Part shown: in pieces, positions 51,612 to 61,343 of the stretch | Layout of the letters: each line of letters starts with the position of its first letter | Position numbering within the stretch: position 1 is the first letter of the stretch | The notes under the pieces: generated by a model | Told to the model about the DNA's origin: nothing | The model's input: the letters and a program-made list of their open reading frames with translations, nothing else | Database searches by the model: none | Source: Flaviflagellibacter rhizophilus | GTDB lineage: Bacteria; Pseudomonadota; Alphaproteobacteria; Rhizobiales; Methylopilaceae | NCBI RefSeq assembly: GCF_033898525.1 | Contig: NZ_JAXAFJ010000008.1 | Coordinates: 1-64,000, forward strand | Direction: 5' to 3' | Length of the DNA: 64,000 bases | Position numbers and translations under genes: made by a program

Positions 51612-53207
51612 GTGTTTAGAGCTTTGCAGATGATCTCGGGTAAGCCTCACATCGATCGAATGCTCGGCCGCGTATTGCGGCTGGTTGGAGCTCGAAAAGC
51701 GCTGCTGCCGATGAGCATTGCGATGATCGCGGTGATGCTTGTCGTGGTCGCGGCAACTTTGATGATCGCCAGATCTCAAGCCTGGGAACAAGCTGAGCAA
51801 CAAGCAGAGAACGTCAGGCGCGCCGTTGTTGAAGATGTCCGGTCGCAACTAACCCTTTATGGCCGGATGCTGGACATTGCGCAGGGACTCCTTGGCGGGC
51901 CACAGTTCGCAGGCCTGCCCCAGGACCTCACTTCCGGCATGTTGGCCCGGATGGTTCACGACTTTGAGGCGGCGGGGGTCGTTATCGTACTGGACCCGGC
52001 GGGCTTCAGCGTCGCTGATTCATCGGGGCGGAGCAAACGAACGGACAACTTCGCCGATCGGGATTACTTTTCCGTCCACCGCGATCAAGCAGACAAGGGT
52101 CTTTACCTCGGGCCACCGTACAATAGCCGATTGCGCAGTGGAGATCCGAGTTTCGCGCTGAGCCGCCGGATTACAGGTGATCAGGGACAGTTTCGCGGAG
52201 TTGTTGTCGCGGCAATCCGCCTTGAGCATTTTCGAAGCCTGTTCTCGAGCATCGATCTTGGACCGAAGAGCACGATATCGCTCGTGAGTAACGATGGCGT
52301 CGTCATGATGCGGCAGCCTTCAAGTGATGCTCAGGGCGACGTTGGCAGGGATATTTCGGCCAGCGCCAACTTTCGCGAGATCAAGGGGCGCCGCAGCGGC
52401 ACCTTGGTGGCAACCACATCCATTGACGGTGTCGAGCGGCTCATCAGCTTCGGTGAGGTGACGGGGTATCCTCTCCTGGTGAACGTCTCGGTGGCGACGG
52501 AGGAAATCCTCGCCGATTGGTGGCGTGAGGCGGTTCTCATCGGTGGGATTTCCTTAGCCGTCAGTTGCGCCTTGGTCTTCCTCGCACTGCTGTTGCAGGG
52601 GAAGGTCGATGAACTTGAGAACGCCAAGGCCGCACTTGCCGAGGTCGTCTCGAAAGACGCGCTCACCGGGCTCGCAAACCGGCGTGAATTCGATGTCATC
52701 GTGCAACGCGAATGGCGGCGTGCTGTACGCGAGCGAACTCCGTTGTCACTGCTCATGATCGACGCCGACCGGTTCAAGCAGGTGAACGACCGTTTCGGGC
52801 ATGCTGAAGGCGACAAGGTGTTGAGGGAACTTGCGAGCGAAATACGCGGCAACCTTCGGCGAGCCACCGACAGTGCCGCTCGCTATGGGGGCGAGGAGTT
52901 CGCTATCGTTCTTCCGAACACCGACGAGGCAGGCGCAATGAAGGTTGCCGAGACGATCCGGCTCGCTGTGTCGGCTAAGCTGCAACAAACAGGGGCTGCG
53001 GGCGGTGGCGCTGCAGTCACGGTCAGCATCGGGGCGGCATCCGTGATCCCCGACTATGCGAAATCAATCGACGAGTTCATAGCTGCGGCAGACGGGGCTC
53101 TTTACGCCGCGAAGAAAGCTGGACGAAACAGATCGCAGCTTGCAGATCTGGAGTCTGGCCAATCATCCCGCGTCGTTTCCTTGCCACCAAGACCAGAGCG
53201 CAACTGA
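51612..53207 (+). CDS. Membrane diguanylate cyclase with periplasmic Cache-type sensor
   Basis: 531 residues from GTG 51612 (GGTAAGG upstream). A first membrane helix (residues ~33-53), a ~250-residue extracytoplasmic sensor with the dCache-like pattern FADRDYFSVHRDQADKGLYLG and FALSRRI, a second helix near 305-325, then a GGDEF domain. The active-site loop is GGEEF at about residue 427, preceded by RATD five residues upstream, the product-inhibition I-site. It is expected to be an active cyclase making cyclic di-GMP in response to an outside ligand; biofilm adhesin control would fit but is not shown. Confidence 0.9.
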   Translation: MFRALQMISGKPHIDRMLGRVLRLVGARKALLPMSIAMIAVMLVVVAATLMIARSQAWEQAEQQAENVRRAVVEDVRSQLTLYGRMLDIAQGLLGGPQFAGLPQDLTSGMLARMVHDFEAAGVVIVLDPAGFSVADSSGRSKRTDNFADRDYFSVHRDQADKGLYLGPPYNSRLRSGDPSFALSRRITGDQGQFRGVVVAAIRLEHFRSLFSSIDLGPKSTISLVSNDGVVMMRQPSSDAQGDVGRDISASANFREIKGRRSGTLVATTSIDGVERLISFGEVTGYPLLVNVSVATEEILADWWREAVLIGGISLAVSCALVFLALLLQGKVDELENAKAALAEVVSKDALTGLANRREFDVIVQREWRRAVRERTPLSLLMIDADRFKQVNDRFGHAEGDKVLRELASEIRGNLRRATDSAARYGGEEFAIVLPNTDEAGAMKVAETIRLAVSAKLQQTGAAGGGAAVTVSIGAASVIPDYAKSIDEFIAAADGALYAAKKAGRNRSQLADLESGQSSRVVSLPPRPERN

Positions 53208-53258
53208 TCCCGGTGCTTCTGCCCGTGTTCGGAGGCTCAGGTCTTCGACCCGGCCGTG

Positions 53259-54686
53259 CTAAGGAGCTTTGGCGATGTCGTCTCCCGCCGCCGGATCCAG
53301 CAGGGCGAAGCGACAGACGGCGCCGCCGGCAAGCATCGCCGCTGCCAGGAATGCGATCTGGAAATCAGCGAGCGACAAGCTGTTCTCGCCTCGCAGGCTC
53401 ATGGACACGGTCAGTGCCACGCCGCTGAGTGCGAAGCCAAGGCAATTGGCGACCTGCTGACCCATGCTCCAGAGCGTGGTGGCGGAGGCCCGATCTGCCT
53501 GCGTGATGTTGACGAAGGCAAGCGTGTTCAACGCGGTGAACTGCAGCGAGCGGAACATGCCGGCTGTGAACAGCACCGCCGCCAGCGCGGGATAGGGGGT
53601 CTCTCGATCCACGAAGCCCAGCGCGTAAAGGCTCGCAGCCGCGAGCATGCCGTTGGCCAGAAGCACAGTGCGGAACCCCAGACGCCGCAAGATACGCGTG
53701 GTCACGCTCTTCATCGCCAGATTTCCCGCGAAATAGACCAGCACGAGGCTTCCGGCCTCGACTGAGGACAGGCCGAAGCCGAGCTGGAACATCAGGGGCA
53801 GCAGGAACGGAGCCGCGTTGATGGCCGCGCGACACAACGTGCCTGCGCCCAACGAGGTAAGGGAGAAAACCCGATCATGCAGCGGCTGGAGGCCGATCAG
53901 CGGATGGGGAGCGCGCTTCAGGTGGCGGAGCGCGGCGACACCCAAAAGAAGGCTCGCCGTTCCAGCTAGCGCCGCAGACAGGAGAGCACCTTGCCGCTGG
54001 GAAAGCGCATCGAGCATGTAGACCAGCAGCAGCAAGGAGCATGAGGTCAGCGCCAGCCCGCGCATGTCAAAGGGACGGGCGGGTGCGCGGTCCTCCCCGG
54101 GCACGAAGATGAGAACAAGCACCCCACCGGCAACGCCTACCGGCAAATTCAACAGGAATATCCAAGGCCAGCCAGCCCAGTCGGCCAGCGCGCCTCCGAC
54201 GACGGGCCCGATCACCGGGGCGATCAGCGCAGGCCAGGTTATCGTGGAGATCGCCTGCAGCATTCCGGAATTCGGCGTATTCCGCAGCACGGCAAGGCGC
54301 CCGACCGGGAAGATCAACGCGCCGGCAAGGCCCTGCAGCACCCGCGCCAGCACGAACAGTCCGAGGGATGGCGCAAACGCACAAAGGAGCGATGTCGCGC
54401 TGAAGGCCAGCATGGCGGCGGCCAGCACCTTGCGTGCACCTAGGCGTTCTCCGAGCCAGCCGCCGAGCGGCACGAACGCCGCAAGCGCCATCAGGTACGC
54501 CGTGATGCCAAGTCCCATGGCGATCTCCGACACCCCGTAATCTGCCGCCATAGAAGGCAGGGCCGTGACGATCACAGTCCCGTCCAGGTTCAGCATGAAA
54601 TACGCCGAGGCGACCACGGCGGCGACGAGGCGCGATGCGCTTGCCTGATGCGAAGGCAAGGGCGCGGCTTCCGGCGTGGGCATCAT
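53259..54686 (-). CDS. MFS transporter, DHA2-type drug efflux
   Basis: 475 residues with about fourteen membrane helices. Motifs: YFMLNLDGTVIVTALPSMAADY (D1 of the DHA family), GGWLGERLGARKVL and GPVVGGALADWAGWPWIFLLNLPVG (the DHA2 motif C). Such proteins export drugs, siderophores or other small molecules using the proton gradient. It follows a second MFS gene by four bases, so both are in one leftward operon. Substrate unknown. Confidence 0.85.
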   Translation of the reverse strand: MMPTPEAAPLPSHQASASRLVAAVVASAYFMLNLDGTVIVTALPSMAADYGVSEIAMGLGITAYLMALAAFVPLGGWLGERLGARKVLAAAMLAFSATSLLCAFAPSLGLFVLARVLQGLAGALIFPVGRLAVLRNTPNSGMLQAISTITWPALIAPVIGPVVGGALADWAGWPWIFLLNLPVGVAGGVLVLIFVPGEDRAPARPFDMRGLALTSCSLLLLVYMLDALSQRQGALLSAALAGTASLLLGVAALRHLKRAPHPLIGLQPLHDRVFSLTSLGAGTLCRAAINAAPFLLPLMFQLGFGLSSVEAGSLVLVYFAGNLAMKSVTTRILRRLGFRTVLLANGMLAAASLYALGFVDRETPYPALAAVLFTAGMFRSLQFTALNTLAFVNITQADRASATTLWSMGQQVANCLGFALSGVALTVSMSLRGENSLSLADFQIAFLAAAMLAGGAVCRFALLDPAAGDDIAKAP

Positions 54687-54690
54687 GCGT

Positions 54691-55920
54691 CTACTCCGCC
54701 GGCGCCGGACGCAGGAAGATGCTGCGGCTGACGGCCCCGATGCCGAGCATGAACACCGCGCAGAGCATGGCGCAGGCGCCGATAAGATGCTGGAGGCTGA
54801 TCCACTCTGCAGCCAGGCCGAGCATTGCGGCGCTGAGCGCTGGTCCTCCCCTGAAGATGAGGCCGTAGAGCGCGATGACGCGGCCCCGCATGCGATAACC
54901 CGCTGACGATTGGATCAGGGACTGCATGCCGATATTGCAAATCACATGCCCGAGCCCTGCGACCGCCATAAGCGCGAGGGCGAGCGTCACACCGCCCGCG
55001 ACGGAAAACACCATGAGCGATGCGCACATCGTGAGCCCGCCGACGAGGGTGACCAACGCCAACGCCGGCAAGGTTCGTGGCTTCAGCATGATCAAGCCCC
55101 CCACCAGAGCGCCCACCCCCTGCGCGCTCATCAGAGCGGATAGAACGTCCGGCCCGCCCTGGAAGGTCTGTCCGGCAATTGCGGGGAAAAGCTCCGTAAA
55201 GGGGCGGCCAAGCAGCGAGAACGTGACGGCCATGAGGAAGACCACGAGCAGTGAAGGGGTCGCGAGGACGTATCGGCAGCCGTCCGTGATTTCGCCAAAC
55301 AGGTTCGTCCCGGATGGCGGCGGCGCCGCGCGATTGAGCTTCATGCGCAGCACCGCGAGAACGAGCAGCATCGCGGCATAGGCCGGGATGACGGCTGTGA
55401 ACACGGCGGCGGCTTCGCCGGTCTTCAGCAGGATCATGCCCGCAATCGCCGGGCCGAGGGCGCGAGCAAGGTTGAAGGCGATGGAATTGCTCGCCACGGC
55501 TTGCGGCAACCGATCACGCCCCGCGAGCGCGCCGATGATGCTCATCCGCACCGGCTGGTTGAACGCCTGCGTCACCGAATCAACGAGAGCAAAAATGAGG
55601 AGCGCCCAGATCGTGAGCGTTCCCGCGAGCAGGCTCGCGACGAGTGCGAGAGGCACGGCCAGCATGGCGGCCTGCGTGGCAAGGATGAGGCGGAACGCGT
55701 TGGTGCGGTCGGTCATGGCCCCCGCGAAGGGGGTGACGACGACTGCCGCAAACAGCTCCGTCAACGCCAATGTACCCACCCAAGCCGGCGAATGGGTGAG
55801 TTCCCAGGCAAGCCAGCCCAGCGTGGTCTTCTGCATCCACATCCCGGCTGCGGAGACGCCTTGGCCAGCGGCGAAGACAACGAAGTCCGGTGGCCTGCGT
55901 GTCAGTCGATGCGAAGCCAT
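54691..55920 (-). CDS. MFS exporter, EntS-like (MFS_3)
   Basis: 409 residues from ATG 55920 (GAGGCG upstream); the frame is open for 60 more codons with no signal-like content. About twelve helices. The pattern FAAGQGVSAAGMWMQKTTLGWLAWELTHSP is typical of the MFS_3/EntS-like exporters, of which EntS exports enterobactin. TAG stop four bases before the next MFS gene. Divergent from the sulfonate-type ABC operon, so possibly linked to it. Confidence 0.85.
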   Translation of the reverse strand: MASHRLTRRPPDFVVFAAGQGVSAAGMWMQKTTLGWLAWELTHSPAWVGTLALTELFAAVVVTPFAGAMTDRTNAFRLILATQAAMLAVPLALVASLLAGTLTIWALLIFALVDSVTQAFNQPVRMSIIGALAGRDRLPQAVASNSIAFNLARALGPAIAGMILLKTGEAAAVFTAVIPAYAAMLLVLAVLRMKLNRAAPPPSGTNLFGEITDGCRYVLATPSLLVVFLMAVTFSLLGRPFTELFPAIAGQTFQGGPDVLSALMSAQGVGALVGGLIMLKPRTLPALALVTLVGGLTMCASLMVFSVAGGVTLALALMAVAGLGHVICNIGMQSLIQSSAGYRMRGRVIALYGLIFRGGPALSAAMLGLAAEWISLQHLIGACAMLCAVFMLGIGAVSRSIFLRPAPAE

Positions 55921-55940
55921 GCCAAAAAGCGCCTCAAATA

Positions 55941-55957
55941 AACACGATAATTGTGTT
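55941..55957. promoter_or_regulatory. Candidate operator palindrome between divergent operons
   Basis: AACACGATAATTGTGTT, a 17-base imperfect palindrome (arms AACAC and GTGTT plus inner AT/AT), in the 109-base gap between the MFS operon and the ABC operon. TTGACT at 55975 is a possible -35 element for the rightward operon. Confidence 0.45.
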
Positions 55958-56029
55958 CTTTGTAGATAAACATCTTGACTAGGATGTCCTATCAGGTTGG
56001 TATGACTATCAACTTGATGGAGATTGTCT

Positions 56030-57088
56030 ATGGCCTTTCGCGTCACCGCCCTTGTCGTTGCAGCCCTGACCGCGCTTGTCGCGGGTCCCGCTTCAGCCAA
56101 GGAGGCCCCGCCGGAGGTGGTGCGGATCTTTGGCCAGGGCGCAGGCTACGGAAAGCCGCATGGGCATTCCGTCATCGCCGTCCTGAAGGAGAAGAAGCTC
56201 CTCGAGGAGGAGTTCGCGGGCGAGAACGTGCGTTTCGAATGGACCTTCCCGCAGGGAACAGGGCCAGCGATCAACGAAGCGATCGCGAACGGGCAGGCTG
56301 ACTTCGCGAACTACGGCGGTTTGCCGAACATCGTCGGCAGGGCATCCGGGCTGCCCACGAAGATCGTCGCCTCTTACGGCGTCACCAATTCCTACCTGGT
56401 CACCGGCAAGAATGTGCCGGCCGACAGCATCGAGGACTTGAAGGGCAAGAAGATCGGCGTGGCCTTCGGCACCGTCAATCACCTCAGCTTCCGTCGATAC
56501 CTCGAGAAGAGGGGCCTCTCGGAACGGGACTTCAAGGTGTTCAATTTGAAGGCGGCCGATCAGTCCTCCGCCCTGACCTCAGGTGACATCGACGCTGCCT
56601 TCGGGAGCCCTAACCTGATCGAGCTCGCGCTCTCAGGCGTCGGCAAGATCACTTATTCCTCCCGCGGGGAGATCGGGCCGGCGAACCAGTTCGGCGCCTT
56701 CACAGTCACGGAAGGCTTCGCCGCCAAGTATCCCGAGACGACGCAGCGCATCGTCGCCTCCTTCGTAAAAGCGGCCGCCTGGGCCTCCGACGAGAAGAAC
56801 CGCAAGGAACTGATCGACATCTGGGAGCTGAACGGAACGCCGCGCGCCTCCCTCGAACTCGACTCCGAAAGCCAGGACCCGCGCTCCCGCTTCAGCCCGT
56901 TGCTCGATGAGTTCACGCTGGCGAAATACGAGACGGGCTCCGCCTTCGCCATAGAGAGCAAGTTCATCCGGCAGCCCGTCGATCTGAAGACGTGGATCGA
57001 CCCGAGCTTCCTGAACAAGGCGGTCAAGGACCTGGGCCTCGAAGGCTTCTGGAAGACCCGCCGCGCGGATGGCACCCCGCTCAGCTGA
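56030..57088 (+). CDS. ABC transporter substrate-binding protein (sulfonate/nitrate type)
   Basis: 352 residues from ATG 56030 (GGAGA upstream). Signal peptide MAFRVTALVVAALTALVAGPASA. The mature protein belongs to the SsuA/NrtA/TauA fold (GTGPAINEAIANGQADFANYGGLPNIVGRASGLPTKIV in part, DLKGKKIGVAFGTVNHLSFRRYLEKRGL). It delivers a small oxyanion or organosulfur compound to the two permeases encoded downstream. First gene of a seven-gene operon. Confidence 0.85.
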   Translation: MAFRVTALVVAALTALVAGPASAKEAPPEVVRIFGQGAGYGKPHGHSVIAVLKEKKLLEEEFAGENVRFEWTFPQGTGPAINEAIANGQADFANYGGLPNIVGRASGLPTKIVASYGVTNSYLVTGKNVPADSIEDLKGKKIGVAFGTVNHLSFRRYLEKRGLSERDFKVFNLKAADQSSALTSGDIDAAFGSPNLIELALSGVGKITYSSRGEIGPANQFGAFTVTEGFAAKYPETTQRIVASFVKAAAWASDEKNRKELIDIWELNGTPRASLELDSESQDPRSRFSPLLDEFTLAKYETGSAFAIESKFIRQPVDLKTWIDPSFLNKAVKDLGLEGFWKTRRADGTPLS

Positions 57089-57129
57089 AACAAGCCTCTT
57101 CATCTTCCTTATCGATCCAGGAGCATGTG

Positions 57130-57726
57130 ATGCCGCTTACCCATTCCAACGAGATTGCCCTTGGCACCCCGGCGCCGAGCTTTGCCCTGGCGGATGCCGA
57201 CGGACGCATCTGGACGCCGGCGGACGCTCTTGGCACCAAGGGGCTGCTGGTGGCGTTCCTCTCGAACCGCTGCCCCTATGTCGTGCACATTCGCGAGGCT
57301 TTCGCAGCTTACGCCCGCGATTACGCCGCAAAGGGTATCCGCGTCATCGCCATCAACTCCAACGATGATGGCGCGTACCCCGAGGAATCGGCCGAGGCCG
57401 TCCGCATCGAGGCAGAGACCTATGGCTACGCCTTCCCCTACCTGAAGGACGGCAAGCAGGAGGTGGCGCGGGCCTATGGGGCTGCGTGCACGCCCGACCT
57501 CTACCTGTTCGATGGGGAACAGAAGCTGTTCTACCACGGCCAGTTCGACGACAGCCGGCCGAAGAACGACCTGCCCGTGACAGGCGTCGATCTGCGGGCG
57601 GCGACCGAGGCCATTCTTGCAGGCGTGGAGCGCCCCTCCGAGCAGAAGCAGGCCATCGGCTGCAACATCAAGTGGCTGCCGGGTCATGAGCCGGAATGGT
57701 TCGGCGCGGCCACGGCCGCAGCCTGA
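57130..57726 (+). CDS. Thioredoxin-family / peroxiredoxin-like protein
   Basis: 198 residues from ATG 57130 (AGGAG upstream). The thioredoxin-like fold of the AhpC/TSA-related family: GTPAPSFALADADGRIWTP, then LVAFLSNRCPYVVHIREAFA with a single Cys in R-C-P instead of CxxC, VIAINSND, GAACTPDLYLFDGEQKLFYHG. No signal peptide, so cytoplasmic. Its place in a sulfonate-type ABC operon suggests a redox or repair step in use of the sulfur compound. Confidence 0.8.
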   Translation: MPLTHSNEIALGTPAPSFALADADGRIWTPADALGTKGLLVAFLSNRCPYVVHIREAFAAYARDYAAKGIRVIAINSNDDGAYPEESAEAVRIEAETYGYAFPYLKDGKQEVARAYGAACTPDLYLFDGEQKLFYHGQFDDSRPKNDLPVTGVDLRAATEAILAGVERPSEQKQAIGCNIKWLPGHEPEWFGAATAAA

Positions 57727-57783
57727 CCGCCAGCACGGAGGCGCAGCTGCTGCGGCCTCCTTCTCTCACCACGCGATGTGCCC

Positions 57784-59364
57784 ATGAACGATCTGGTTCG
57801 CCTCTCCTCTGACGTGCTCGTGCTGGGCGGCGGTCCCGCCGCCTGCTGGGCTGCGCTGGCCGCACGCGAAGCGGGGCTGAGCGTCGTCATGGTGGACAAG
57901 GGCTATGTCGGTACGAGTGGCGCGACGGCGCCGTCGAACACCGGCACCTGGTATGCGGCAACGCCCGAGCGCCAGGCAAAGCTTGTCGAAGAGCGGCTGA
58001 AGCTAGCCGCCGGCCTTGCAGATGTTCGCCAGATGCACCGCGTGATCGAAGCCTCGACCCAGCATCTGAATGCGCTCGCAGCGCGCGGCTATCCCTTTCC
58101 GCTCGATGACGAGGGACAGCTCTACATCGCCAATCTGCGGGGGCCTGACTACATGCGCTTCATGCGGTCGCAGGTCATCCGGGCCGGCGTCACCGTCCGC
58201 GATCATCATCCGGCGCTGGAGCTCTTGGTTGCCGGCGATGCCGTCGCCGGTGCCGCGGGCGTGGCCCGGCAGGCTGGCCGGTCCTGGGAGGCGAGGGCCG
58301 CGGCGGTGGTGCTCGCGACCGGCGGCTGCGCCTTCGGCTCCCGCATACTCGGCGCGACAGGGCTGACCGGGGACGGCCAGCTGATGGCAGCCGAGCTTGG
58401 CGCGACACTTTCGGGGATGGAGTTCTCCAATCAGTACGGCATCGTTCCCTTCGACAGCTCGGTCAACAAGGGCCTGCCCTATGGGTGGGGGAGCTTCTAC
58501 CGTGCCGATGGCTCGCAGATCATTATACCACCGGGCCAGCGCTTTCCCGTGCTGGCGCGCGAGGCCTTGCGCGGCGCGATCTTCTCCCGGCTGGACCGGG
58601 CGCACGGACAACTCCCGGACGCTTTGCGGCGCGGCCAGCCGAACTGCTTCCTGCCCTTCGACCGCGTGGGTGTCGATCCGTTCAGCCAGGTCTTCCCGAT
58701 CACCCTTCGCTGCGAAGGCACGGTGCGCGGTACGGGCGGACTGCGCCGGGCGGACGATGACTGTTCGACGGCAATTCCGGGGCTCTACGCGGCTGGAGAT
58801 GCGCTGGAGCGGCAGGATATCGGCGGGGCGGCCTCGGCGGGAGGGGGGCCGAACGCATCCTGGGCCATCGCGACCGGAGTCTGGGCCGGGCAGGGGGCCG
58901 CTCGGTTCGCGGCAAGCCTCGGCCCGCGAGCGGGGCAGCGCACCGTCCGTCCGGCCGGCCAAGCCGGCTTGCGCCCGGCAGGTACCGAGAAGGCGGTGAA
59001 CCCGCAGGAGGCGATGGCGGTGGTGCAGTCAGAAATGCTGCCTCTCGACCGCAGCTTTTTCCGCAGCGGAGAGCAACTCACGCGCTCGCTTCGTCGACTC
59101 GATGGCATGTGGACGGCCATCCGCGATCATTCCGCAGGCGACGGGCAGCGAGCGCTCCGGACCCGAGAGGCGGCGGCGCTTATCGCCTCCAGCCGCTGGG
59201 CCCTGCGTTCCGCGCTTGCACGCAGCGAATCCCGCGGCATGCACATCCGGCTCGACATGCCGGCAATCGATATCGGCCAGACGCACCGTTTCATTGTTTC
59301 CGGCATCGACGATCCTGTCATTACGCCCGACCGGGCCGTGGCTTCCGAGGTGCTGGCATCATGA
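57784..59364 (+). CDS. FAD-dependent oxidoreductase, fumarate-reductase/AprA-like
   Basis: 526 residues. FAD-binding start DVLVLGGGPAACWAALAAREAGLSVVMVDKG and later GLYAAGDALERQDIGGAASAGGG, the flavin motif of the fumarate reductase/succinate dehydrogenase flavoprotein family, which includes AprA of APS reductase. Its stop overlaps the start of a two-cluster ferredoxin gene by four bases, as aprA and aprB sit together. I infer an AprBA-like two-subunit enzyme. The substrate is unknown; the ABC genes suggest a sulfur or sulfonate compound. Confidence 0.85.
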   Translation: MNDLVRLSSDVLVLGGGPAACWAALAAREAGLSVVMVDKGYVGTSGATAPSNTGTWYAATPERQAKLVEERLKLAAGLADVRQMHRVIEASTQHLNALAARGYPFPLDDEGQLYIANLRGPDYMRFMRSQVIRAGVTVRDHHPALELLVAGDAVAGAAGVARQAGRSWEARAAAVVLATGGCAFGSRILGATGLTGDGQLMAAELGATLSGMEFSNQYGIVPFDSSVNKGLPYGWGSFYRADGSQIIIPPGQRFPVLAREALRGAIFSRLDRAHGQLPDALRRGQPNCFLPFDRVGVDPFSQVFPITLRCEGTVRGTGGLRRADDDCSTAIPGLYAAGDALERQDIGGAASAGGGPNASWAIATGVWAGQGAARFAASLGPRAGQRTVRPAGQAGLRPAGTEKAVNPQEAMAVVQSEMLPLDRSFFRSGEQLTRSLRRLDGMWTAIRDHSAGDGQRALRTREAAALIASSRWALRSALARSESRGMHIRLDMPAIDIGQTHRFIVSGIDDPVITPDRAVASEVLAS

Positions 59365-59732
59365 TCGAGGTCGTGTCCGAAAGCCGATGCACGGCCTGCA
59401 ATCTGTGCGTGAAGGTGTGCCCTGCCAATGTGTTCGACGTCGTCACCGGCGGCATTCCCGTGATCGCGCGGCAACGCGACTGCCAGACATGCTTTCTCTG
59501 TGAAATCTACTGCCCCGCTGACGCGCTCTTCGTGGCTCCGAAAGCAGACACGGCGTCCGTCGTCGATGAATACGAGATCGAGGCGTCGGGCCTGTTCGGC
59601 AGCTACGCCCGTGCGCTGGGATGGGAGAACGGGCGCCCGGGTGGCACGGCCGACGATCCTACCCACCGCCTGCGCCTTGCATCGCTCACCGGGCAGTTGC
59701 CCAGCAATCAAGTTCAGGAGTTGGCGCGATGA
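59361..59732 (+). CDS. Ferredoxin with two 4Fe-4S clusters (AprB-like)
   Basis: 123 residues from ATG 59361. Two cluster motifs: CTACNLCVKVCP (residues ~10-21) and CQTCFLCEIYCP (~43-54), followed by a ~65-residue tail that could wrap a partner. Coupled by overlap with the flavoprotein upstream and by four bases with the permease downstream. Probably the electron-transfer subunit of the flavoprotein. Confidence 0.9.
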   Translation: MIEVVSESRCTACNLCVKVCPANVFDVVTGGIPVIARQRDCQTCFLCEIYCPADALFVAPKADTASVVDEYEIEASGLFGSYARALGWENGRPGGTADDPTHRLRLASLTGQLPSNQVQELAR

Positions 59733-60562
59733 GCCTTGTCCTCACGGAAGCCCGTGAAATACCCGGCAAGGGCCGGCTCACCCGGATTGCGGCCTCGACC
59801 TTCAATGGCCTGCGCGACACCGGCCTGGCCTTGATCCTGCCGATCCTCATCCTCGTTGCTTGGCAGATATCGGCGCATTTCCAGCTCGTATCCTTGCAGA
59901 TTCTGCCTCCTCCTGCCCAGGTGCTGGACATCGGTCTGCAGATGATCGCGAACGGCGAGATCCCGGATGCGCTCTTCACCAGCATGTGGCGGGTGATGGC
60001 CGGCTTCTCCATCGGAGCCATCGTCGGCATCTCGCTTGGCGCCGCCATGGGTCTGTCGCGCACCTTCGAGGCCTATGTGGGTCCGACGGTGCGCGCCTTC
60101 TGCCTTGTGCCGACGCTCGCCTGGATACCGTTCTTCATGCTGGTGCTCGGCATCGGGGAGGGTCTGAAGCTCGCGGTCATCGTCAAGGCCAGCTTCCTGC
60201 CTTTCGCCCTCAACTCCTTCGAGGGCATACGCGCCGTGCCAGAGCGGTATTTCGACGTGGCCCGCAGCTTCGAATTCACACGGATCGAGACCCTGCGACG
60301 CCTCGTCCTGCCGGCGGTTCTCCCCAACATCTTCGCGGGGGCAAGGCTTGCCCTCGGCAACGCGTGGAAGGCGTTGGTCGTGGTGGAGATGCTCGCCGCC
60401 GCCGAGGGCATCGGCTATTTGATGGCCTTCGGGCGCCTGATGTTCCAGCTGGACACCGTGCTCGTCACCATCGCCGTCATCGGCCTTGCGGGATGGACGC
60501 TCGATACGATAGCGCGCGGTGCGGAACGCCGGTTCACCCGATGGAGCGGTCATGCGGCCTGA
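59729..60562 (+). CDS. ABC transporter permease (SsuC/TauC-like), first
   Basis: 277 residues, six to seven membrane helices. ATG 59729 overlaps the ferredoxin stop; the frame is open upstream. The EAA loop is at ERYFDVARSFEFTRIETLRRLVLPAVLPNIFAGARLALG (in part), typical of the NitT/TauT family. Overlaps the next permease gene by 11 bases. Confidence 0.9.
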   Translation: MSLVLTEAREIPGKGRLTRIAASTFNGLRDTGLALILPILILVAWQISAHFQLVSLQILPPPAQVLDIGLQMIANGEIPDALFTSMWRVMAGFSIGAIVGISLGAAMGLSRTFEAYVGPTVRAFCLVPTLAWIPFFMLVLGIGEGLKLAVIVKASFLPFALNSFEGIRAVPERYFDVARSFEFTRIETLRRLVLPAVLPNIFAGARLALGNAWKALVVVEMLAAAEGIGYLMAFGRLMFQLDTVLVTIAVIGLAGWTLDTIARGAERRFTRWSGHAA

Positions 60563-61334
60563 TCTCTCCACTGCCGGCTACTCCGGGCTGGGATGGCGTG
60601 GTTTCGTCCTGCCGGCGGCCATCCTCGGGCTGTGGAGCTGCTCGTCGGCGCTCGGGCTGGGCAACGAACATATTCTCGTCTCGCCGCTGAGGGTTCTTTC
60701 CGCCGCTGCCGAGGCTGTGATGGATGAAAACGGCATCACCGCTTTGCTGCACAGCCTCGGGCGCTTCATCTCAGGCTGGCTGATCGGCAGCGCGGCAGGT
60801 CTCGCCGCAGGGTTGGCCATGGGGCTTTCTCCGACGGCGGATAGGGCCGGGGGGCCCACCTTCCACGCCTTGCGGCAGGTAGCGCTGTTTGCCTGGTTGC
60901 CTCTGCTGAGCGCCTGGTTCGGCATGTACGACGCACCGAAGATCGTCCTTATCTCGATGGCGGCGTTCTTCCCTGCCGCGCTCAACACGCAGGCCGGCTG
61001 CCGCGGCGTGCCGAAAACCTATCGCGAAGTTGGCCGTGTGCTCGAGCTTGGCCCGGCAAGCACTGTGTGGCGCGTCATCTTGCCCGCCGCGGCACCCTCG
61101 ATCATCGCAGGTCTGCAACTCGGTCTCATCGCATCGTGGATCGGCACCGTGGGTTCCGAATACCTCATCGGGAACGGCCAGGGGATCGGCATCCTCTTGA
61201 GCGCGGCGCGCGAGGGAAACCGCATGGACCTCGTGATCGTCTGCATCGTCACCCTTGCCTTCGTGGGTCTGTTCTTCAGCCAGGTGGTGCGCCTTGGCTC
61301 CCGCCGGCTGATCGCCCGTCATCTGCCCTCCTGA
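60552..61334 (+). CDS. ABC transporter permease (SsuC/TauC-like), second
   Basis: 260 residues, six helices, EAA loop KTYREVGRVLELGPASTVWRVILPAAAPSII. A distinct paralogue of the first permease, so the transporter is probably a heterodimer of two permeases, which is unusual for the family, where one SsuC homodimer is common. Ends nine bases before the ATPase gene. Confidence 0.9.
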   Translation: MRPDLSTAGYSGLGWRGFVLPAAILGLWSCSSALGLGNEHILVSPLRVLSAAAEAVMDENGITALLHSLGRFISGWLIGSAAGLAAGLAMGLSPTADRAGGPTFHALRQVALFAWLPLLSAWFGMYDAPKIVLISMAAFFPAALNTQAGCRGVPKTYREVGRVLELGPASTVWRVILPAAAPSIIAGLQLGLIASWIGTVGSEYLIGNGQGIGILLSAAREGNRMDLVIVCIVTLAFVGLFFSQVVRLGSRRLIARHLPS

Positions 61335-61343
61335 GGCGCCGAT

